DNA from: Chondrosia reniformis
Taxonomy: Eukaryota > Porifera > Demospongiae > Chondrillida > Chondrillidae
NCBI GenBank assembly: GCA_947172415.1
Contig: OX359196.1
Span: forward strand, 1,862,501 to 1,926,500
DNA: 64,000 nucleotides
Direction: 5' to 3'
Below are positions 61,001 to 64,000 of this stretch, piece by piece. Position 1 is the first letter of the stretch; every line of letters begins with the position of its first letter. Position numbers and translations under genes: made by a program. The notes beneath the pieces are model-generated. The model made no database searches and was not told the origin of the DNA. It saw nothing but the letters and a program-made list of their open reading frames with translations.

Positions 61001-64000
61001 CCCACTATCTTGTAGACGCTCGATTTATACAACCATAGGCACAACAGGTATGCGGCATATTTCTAACATAACCGTACAACTATGGTAGCTACAACCAATA
61101 TAAATGTTTAACAAATAAATGACTTACCTTATAATATATCGAACTCAAATCCCTCTTTGAGCACGCCGCACCCTTTATTAACCGACAAAGAAACCTTGTA
61201 AAGATGAAACAAGGCTGCGCAAATGCTGCTTATTCCTTCAAAAAATAAGACGGATTTACTACGGATGTGCATACGACGAGTCCATTTTTGACCCCCAAAA
61301 TGGCCGCTACTTACGCCCTCGCGTAGTGCACACTGTCTATAGGATCAGCCCATATATTTTCTGTTTTGTATTATGTAATCTAACCACTATAACTCGAAAG
61401 GGTTTTCTTTGCTAAGATAGTGTAATGTAATGTTAAAGACTAATTTGTAAACTTATTTTAATTTTTTCCTTCTTAGAATGTAGCCAGTCACTTTAAATGG
61501 TGTTACTGGTTGATGTGTACACCAAAAGCAGTGGATTGTACTACATCAGCCTACAATTGGAGACTTCTTCTTCACAGTTACTGTTGGCAAGGACCTGGTT
61601 ATTTGAAGGCCTTGAACAAACAGCTTGCATCCCAACTGATGCATGACTTCACCACTGTAGAATATAACCATGAGTGCAACAACAAAATCCTTGCAAAGCT
61701 GAATATTTCTGCAGATGAAGCTACCAAGTCTCGCACATACTCATATTTACTAACTCTTTATGGTTTATTGCAAACCCTGCAATTGCATCACATGGCTGCT
61801 CAGCATAGTTTGCTTCAGGCTTCTCTGCAAGCTCCTATGTATGGAGTTATCCAAACACTGTGGACTATTCTTAAAGAACGGAAAAGGTGAGATATTACAA
61901 TAATGTGTTGTATTTATACTGTTCAATAAATTCAATTCTACTTCATTAGCTATTCAGTTCCATCAGAAGACTTGAAACAGTTTTGTGATTGCCTAGTGAA
62001 TGAGTGTTTGTGCATTTCTAAGATATGTTTGCCGGTTGTATGTAACAGCTCTCCTGAGGGATTCATGCCAGATTACAAGGCTCCTGAGATGAAAGATGAT
62101 GTTCACTTAGGTGTACATGGCAGAGCTCCGAGACAAAATGTTGACTGTAAAGGTAGCAATTCTACATTCATTTAACTAATTTGCAAAAATGTCTTTGCTC
62201 TCAATTATTGTATTTGTTACTTCCTAAACTTTATATGTGTATACGGTACACGCCAAAATAAAGGTTACACTAACTACACATAAATTTAACTGTTTTCCAA
62301 CAGGTGTTTACAGTTAACCAATAACCATTTCTTTGCATAACATACGTATAAATATGCATATAGCAGATATGAATTATAATACATTTCTATAAAAATGTAC
62401 CCACAGTATGTAAGACTTTCAATTTTGAATGAATAAGTAAAGCAATGGCCGCAGGCTCCTTTAGGCTACTTTTTTCCTGCCATTGGTTTGCTTTCTGAAG
62501 TTTAAATGTTCTTACTTTTATTATCCAATTTAGCTATTGTAGTGCTGGTAATTATATAGTGCTTCATTTCATTACATTAGGAATTATAGTGTTTCATTTC
62601 ATTACAATAGGAGTCCCCACTGCCCAGTCTCTGTTGCTGTGCTGCTGGCACAGTATGAAGGAAATATCACTACTCTTTGGAGAAATAGTTGTAAGGAAAT
62701 CTAAGCCTTCATCAGTAGCTGATAATTTGATAAGCCCTGAAAAGGTAACTGACATAAGCAATGAAGGTACTCTTTGTCTGTTTATATTCTTGTATCATGA
62801 GATATAAAGTTTTGTTTTTTATTGATGTCTGTTTATGCCTAGTTTTGTCTGGTTGGAGACTTCTTTATCACTTTACTCAATGATGCTCGACATAGAGGTG
62901 CCTTTGAAATGGGCTATGTAGGATTCAAGAATTTTTGCAGTAGTCTTTGGACAATGAGTTCGCCTAACAATATTGGCTTAAGTAGACAGAGCTTGAAGGA
63001 TTGGCTTGACAATGGGATTCAGTCCTTGCAGACCACATCCATTGGAAACATTACAAGAAGATCAGGAGGGCTGCCTTATTACTTTCAGGTGAGTTATTGA
63101 ATCTTTATTGCCTTATTACTTTCAGGTGAGTTATTGAATCTTTATTGTGGTTAATTTGCCTGTGATTTAATTAACTTCTGTTACCAGCTACTAAGGTCCT
63201 AATTTTTTGATTAGACTTTTTGTATAATTGCATAGGCAATTCTTTCAAGTGCTCCTCCTGCTGAAACTCACCAGTTGCTGGAGTATGTTTTCAAAGAGTT
63301 AGTTAAAGTAGTGACGACATCCACTCTGACCTTCCCTTCAAAGTCTGACAATATTGGATCTGATAGCATCAGAGATGTTGGTGAAGTATATCTGCTGCAA
63401 TGTGTATATATAGCTGAACATGTATGTTTTTGAGATCTAGTAATTGGATTTTAACCATTTCTACGTGTCCTTGGTGTTACCTGTGTTAGCAGTTTATAGA
63501 AAACTTCCTGTTTTCTCTGTAGGGCTCAAATGTTTCCCCAAATTCCACCTTCCTCCCCAGGAGGTTTTTTCCCATTGTAGCCAAAGTATCAGAGAAAAAT
63601 ATATTGCCTGCCAGTATAGAAATACTGAATTAGGTTTTATTTTTCAAATAGAGACCCAGAGAGAAGCTCCTCCTAAGTGACCTTTGTACTGCTGTCTCTT
63701 TTTCACTTTGATTTTCAGATCCAAAAATCTGAAATTCAAAGATCGAAAAATTCTATTTTTTTTCCTACATAAGACCAGAGTGAAGTACATAGGACAGTGT
63801 GATTGCTCTCCTTAAATAGTTTGTCTATGTAGTACTATGGAGCTGGTTTGATCTCCTCTTTAGTTTGAGAATGAGGGATTGGTTCCTGAACCAGCTGCAG
63901 TGCATGCTCTTAATGTTTTAAGAGCCCTCGTGAAAGACACAAAACTTGGAGAGAGTATTTTACCATTCTTAAGTGAAGTTTATATGCTTGCTGTAGAAGG
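35092..64000 (+). CDS. THADA: THADA homologue (armadillo-repeat, DUF2428), 5' two thirds; runs off the window
   Basis: 24 exons with fully consistent phases: 35092-35221, 35337-35410, 35788-35924, 36033-36220, 36288-36767, 38750-38894, 39641-39706, 43892-44015, 45216-45282, 45416-45603, 46451-46519, 47912-47980, 48544-48631, 52345-52475, 52870-53025, 53226-53312, 55193-55325, 55548-55717, 61477-61886, 61950-62152, 62611-62744, 62843-63088, 63236-63385 and 63864 onward. They give about 1260 codons (human protein about 1950). Diagnostic matches to THADA are [82 protein letters not shown] and [25 protein letters not shown] relatives are helical-repeat proteins: yeast Trm732 supports tRNA ribose methylation, and fly THADA binds the SERCA pump. 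The start is the first in-frame ATG ([10 protein letters not shown]). Introns 5, 7, 13 and 18 are stuffed with mobile DNA. Confidence 0.93.
36768..38078. other. THADA intron 5, left part
   Basis: No exon fits the phase here. A stretch at 37540-37620 shares the AGTAGGGATGGC motif of the nearby foldback family. The ORF at 37907-38095 has no recognisable content. Confidence 0.4.
38079..38484. repeat. Foldback (inverted-repeat) element, about 406 bp, in THADA intron 5
   Basis: The left arm, from TAAATAAAAACATTTAAAAAT to about 38263, is mirrored by the right arm from about 38300 to 38484, with only a few mismatches and a loop of about 35 bp. The arms carry AGTAGGGATGGCAGTCCCTG at the outside and ACATCACTTCCATGTTTGGG near the centre. 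No ORF is seen. A one-armed relative lies at 15690-15835, and a shorter related stretch directly follows at 38495-38620. Confidence 0.9.
39151..39436. repeat. 286-bp MITE in THADA intron 6
   Basis: The terminal inverted repeats read AAATTGTAAAAAGTTAACG (left) and, inverted, AAATTGTAAAAAAGTTAACG (right), followed by a GC-rich CGCCCGG motif on each side. There is no coding capacity. It lies 200 bp before THADA exon 7. Confidence 0.85.
40161..40704 (-). CDS. BEN-domain protein, C-terminal exon, nested in THADA intron 7
   Basis: The minus strand is open from about 40704 to the stop at 40161. The C-terminal half is a BEN domain: [54 protein letters not shown] and [10 protein letters not shown] follow the usual pattern (ARKLL..LFT.EEL..SNC.GK.G...LD..KV.AI). 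BEN domains bind DNA and work in chromatin regulation (family knowledge). The N-terminal part is Pro/Ser-rich and begins without an ATG after [19 protein letters not shown]. An acceptor-like GACGTAG at the edge suggests this is the last exon of a longer minus-strand gene. Upstream on the same strand lie SET-like fragments; a fused gene is possible but unproven. Confidence 0.6.
40855..40915 (-). mobile_element. Pogo/Tigger-like terminal sequence
   Basis: The inverse strand reads ACAGTGGACCCTCGCTTATC followed by CGGACCCAACGGGACTG. This closely resembles the ends of Tigger-type pogo transposons and their MITEs. Only one end is recognised. Confidence 0.45.
40916..41475 (-). pseudogene. SET-domain-like fragment 1 with its tail
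   Basis: The minus strand from 41475 reads [20 protein letters not shown], then [19 protein letters not shown], then ANQGG. This fits the SET order: an N-terminal SxIxGxGLF turn and the (D/N)A...GNIxRFxNxGG motif that binds S-adenosylmethionine and helps form the pseudoknot. The following C-terminal SET motif with the catalytic Tyr (EELxFDY) is not seen. Instead a tail ([20 protein letters not shown]) runs to a stop at 41048. The tail is duplicated at 41640-42080. It is probably an inactive gene piece, or an exon of an intron-nested gene. Confidence 0.45.
41576..42080 (-). pseudogene. SET-associated tail, duplicated fragment 2
   Basis: It repeats the end of the previous fragment on the same strand: [20 protein letters not shown] and [13 protein letters not shown] parallel [20 protein letters not shown] and [13 protein letters not shown]. 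The DNA similarity continues through CAAGGATTTGTCTCACTGGTGG at both sites. The SET-like part itself is not retained here. Confidence 0.5.
44770..44955 (+). pseudogene. Tc1/mariner-type transposase N-terminal fragment
   Basis: The plus strand reads [20 protein letters not shown] followed by [20 protein letters not shown]. This is the helix-turn-helix DNA-binding start of IS630/Tc1-like transposases (RI..L...G...PTI.R.L..EGL...R.GI..FLK.F.ETG). The rest of the gene is missing. It is in THADA intron 8. Confidence 0.55.
46600..47221. repeat. 622-bp MITE-like element in THADA intron 11
   Basis: The ends read CTGGTGCCCAAATTTGACC and, inverted, CTGGTGCCCATTTTCAAAG, so there are about ten exact terminal bases plus weaker similarity. 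No coding region is seen between them. The target-site duplication is unclear. Confidence 0.55.
48080..48517. repeat. 29-bp minisatellite, about 15 copies
   Basis: The unit is GTCCTTTGTGCTATACGAGAAACGTATAT with exact 29-bp spacing (for example copies at 48080 and 48109). Variant units are interspersed (TACTATATG, AATCG, AATG). Because 29 is not a multiple of three and no frame has a stop, long artefactual open frames appear. The array ends 26 bp before THADA exon 13, within the expected polypyrimidine/branch region. Confidence 0.95.
48771..49025 (-). repeat. Dispersed 240-bp repeat, copy 3 (THADA intron 13)
   Basis: Inverse of 6351-6593, with shared landmarks TTCTCCACTGGGTCAGACAG and TCATCAGTGATCCTGGGAGTC. 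This is the best-preserved copy. Confidence 0.8.
49125..49144. repeat. Poly-C tract, about 20 nt
   Basis: An uninterrupted run of about 20 cytosines in an AT-rich region. A shorter C run lies at about 41241-41253. Confidence 0.9.
49312..49390 (+). other. Possible stranded first exon
   Basis: An ATG opens [19 protein letters not shown] and continues to KK, ending at AAG/GTAACC, a plausible donor, after a TATA-like TATATATATAAACG. No continuation is found and it does not fit THADA phase or content. It is a weak candidate for an exon of another gene or of a transposon. Confidence 0.2.
49945..51105. repeat. 1.16-kb near-perfect palindrome (foldback element) in THADA intron 13
   Basis: Left arm 49945-50525 and right arm 50530-51105 are reverse complements over about 575 bp. 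The differences I can see are a 7-bp insert near the left tip and an 11-bp insert (CATATACGTAT) at 50512-50522. The outer ends are TGTCTATAAG / CTTATAGACA and the centre is AAAGGCC-TT-GGCCTTTT. Identical 90-residue open frames therefore appear on both strands and are not evidence of a gene. Inside each arm a CACAGTGCAAGTTAC motif occurs about three times. The very high arm identity implies a recent origin or ongoing correction. Confidence 0.97.
51106..51629 (-). mobile_element. Retroelement 3'-end fragment
   Basis: It carries GGACGTTTCGACCCAGAGG-TCTTCAT, a motif type often seen at 3' ends of invertebrate retroelements (a relative is at about 44615). Further right, the minus strand has a short open stretch [20 protein letters not shown] that resembles the end of a retroelement ORF. 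The class is not determined. Confidence 0.4.
51630..52135 (+). repeat. Dispersed repeat R3, copy 3 (THADA intron 13)
   Basis: Nearly identical to 25857-26350 and, in its right half, to 16653-16905. An open frame at 51663-51854 is shared with the other long copy only in decayed form and has no known domain. Confidence 0.85.
53620..53745. repeat. Possible pogo-like MITE piece
   Basis: TATACAGTGAAAACTGGTTAA-CACGAAG, followed by several further TTAACACGAA / TTAACGTGAAA / TTAACGC motifs, resembles ends of Tigger-like elements (CAGTGGAACCTCGTTAACACGAA type). A matching other end is not found. Confidence 0.3.
53770..54720 (-). mobile_element. LINE endonuclease-domain fragment
   Basis: The minus strand near 54684 reads [20 protein letters not shown] followed by [20 protein letters not shown] and [12 protein letters not shown]. 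This is the typical start of a CR1/L2-type ORF2 (GD.E.NPGP, N..SL..., P.I..L.ETWL), where the Glu of ETWL is a catalytic residue of the apurinic-like endonuclease. Later parts (LLFGCFY, then a stretch of the DFN type) are scattered over frames down to about 53800. No RT domain follows on this strand. It lies in THADA intron 16. Confidence 0.75.
56124..56366 (-). mobile_element. LINE reverse-transcriptase C-terminal fragment
   Basis: The minus strand reads [20 protein letters not shown]..., then [20 protein letters not shown]. The phrase [10 protein letters not shown] is a hallmark of the RT thumb region in CR1/jockey/L2-type LINEs. It is short and isolated, in THADA intron 18. Confidence 0.75.
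56367..58838. other. THADA intron 18, left part
   Basis: No exon fits. It contains a run of TAACGGT / GTTACC-type motifs at 57780-57870 similar to one at 49540-49620, and an (AAT)n microsatellite at about 58046-58087. The short frame at 57471-57798 has no recognisable content. Confidence 0.4.
58046..58087. repeat. (AAT)n microsatellite
   Basis: About thirteen tandem AAT/TAA units. Confidence 0.9.
58839..59246. mobile_element. piggyBac-related MITE, 408 bp
   Basis: It is flanked by TTAA at 58839 and 59243. The left end reads TTAACCCTTTATCGACTGAAAG followed by CCCACATTTGTGGC. The inverted right end reads TTAACCTTTTAACGACTGCA, later CTTACGGACTGAAGGCCAC and TTTTGTGGC. These are the same terminal and subterminal motifs as in the broken autonomous piggyBac element at 6646-10394. 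It has no ORF and was probably mobilised by that element's family. Confidence 0.8.
59863..60846 (+). pseudogene. N-terminal part of a SWIM/YqaJ-type protein, interrupted
   Basis: The first piece, 59863-60056, reads [20 protein letters not shown] ... [15 protein letters not shown]. The second, 60733-60846, reads [19 protein letters not shown] followed by [18 protein letters not shown] and a stop. From memory, (W/F)P.(V/L)..(P/G)DIY.YLI.TP..Y....[17 protein letters not shown] is the conserved N-terminal stretch of animal proteins that carry SWIM and YqaJ-like nuclease domains and are often transposon-linked. The two pieces are split by about 675 bp that looks inserted, at a similar TTTACACTGTTA / TTTTAACTGTTA boundary. 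SWIM and YqaJ domains are not found downstream. It is a fragment in THADA intron 18. Confidence 0.45.
60370..60657 (-). CDS. Unrecognised minus-strand exon inside the interrupted SWIM/YqaJ-type fragment
   Basis: Open on the minus strand from an acceptor-like TTGTATAG at 60658 to a stop at 60370. The product includes [20 protein letters not shown] and [20 protein letters not shown], then [15 protein letters not shown]. The pattern AL.A.YYVFN..YP......LE...... occurs at the C-terminus of uncharacterised animal proteins, some near mobile elements. A possible first, non-coding exon with a GTAAGT donor lies at about 61130-61290 in a CG-richer patch. It may be a small nested gene or cargo of an insertion. 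Confidence 0.35.
   Translation of the reverse strand, partial: RRTLDWKMLQKCRASTPCLLCRENQCFISIDQIPLFEVQSEEIVVALLAVYYVFNITYPKECTQIFSLLEYIFLKVKPSKQGNTFARVFSKLYSL
61477..64000 (+). other. THADA: THADA DUF2428 core region
   Basis: Exons 19-24 encode the most conserved part of the protein. Exon 19 (136 codons) includes [16 protein letters not shown] and [18 protein letters not shown]. Exon 20 carries [10 protein letters not shown]. Exon 21 carries [15 protein letters not shown] and must end at GAAAAG/GTAACT (62744), because the apparent later donor at 62766 would break the frame. Exon 22 contains [14 protein letters not shown] and [11 protein letters not shown]. Exon 24 has [19 protein letters not shown]. 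Order and spacing follow human THADA. Confidence 0.93.
63072..63145 (+). repeat. 37-bp tandem duplication across a THADA splice donor
   Basis: Two exact copies of a 37-bp unit starting TGCCTTATTACTTTCAGGTG lie at 63072-63108 and 63109-63145. Each contains the last codons of exon 22 and its donor CAG/GTGAGT, so there are two identical candidate donors 37 bp apart. Confidence 0.97.

Noticed and set aside
62745-62766. Longer form of THADA exon 21 ending at 62766
   Set aside because: It would put exon 22 out of frame and hit a stop; the donor at 62745 keeps the frame into [11 protein letters not shown].
1-64000. tRNA or rRNA genes
   Set aside because: I saw no cloverleaf with A and B box spacing and no rRNA core sequence by eye; a covariance-model scan would be needed to exclude small RNAs.

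Overview
The window looks like nuclear DNA from an animal, most likely a sponge. It is AT-rich, has short-exon spliced genes with GT-AG introns, and carries two clearly animal genes (UBE2H and THADA). It also holds a receptor tail of a type I associate with sponges and unicellular relatives of animals, and many fragments of DNA transposons and LINE-like reverse transcriptases. The sponge call is an inference from family recall; no species is claimed.

Layout. 0-6 kb holds decayed copies of a fucosyltransferase-like gene and a frame-broken seven-helix receptor tail. 6.6-10.4 kb is a dead piggyBac transposon with a Merlin (IS1595-like) transposase relic inside it. 10.9-13.5 kb is a satellite array with a monomer of about 170 bp organised into a 508-bp higher-order unit. 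13.5-17 kb is a graveyard of reverse-transcriptase fragments with one orphan transmembrane exon.

17.3-27.5 kb is the most interesting part: three consecutive same-strand genes (here A, B, C) encoding 502, 513 and 489 residue multi-pass membrane proteins. I do not recognise the family. All three have three exons with both introns in phase 1 at matching places, a conserved four-cysteine loop and a conserved FW-hydrophobic-H-FF motif. They look like tandem duplicates, and A and B also share upstream DNA blocks.

27.7-32.8 kb carries an intronless short-chain dehydrogenase and, behind it on the same minus strand, a complete seven-exon UBE2H gene (190 aa, catalytic Cys87 at the same number as human). 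UBE2H and THADA face away from each other across about 2.3 kb. From 35.1 kb to the end, THADA occupies the plus strand: 24 exons with consistent phases, about 1260 codons, running off the edge inside the DUF2428 region. Its introns contain a BEN-domain ORF, SET-domain fragments, several MITEs, a 29-bp minisatellite, a 1.16-kb near-perfect palindrome, LINE pieces and a piggyBac MITE related to the element at 6.6 kb.

The working genes are unlikely to form one pathway. UBE2H (ubiquitin transfer), THADA (tRNA methylation/ER calcium links in other animals), the dehydrogenase and the membrane-protein cluster appear to be chance neighbours. The cluster is the best candidate for something undescribed.
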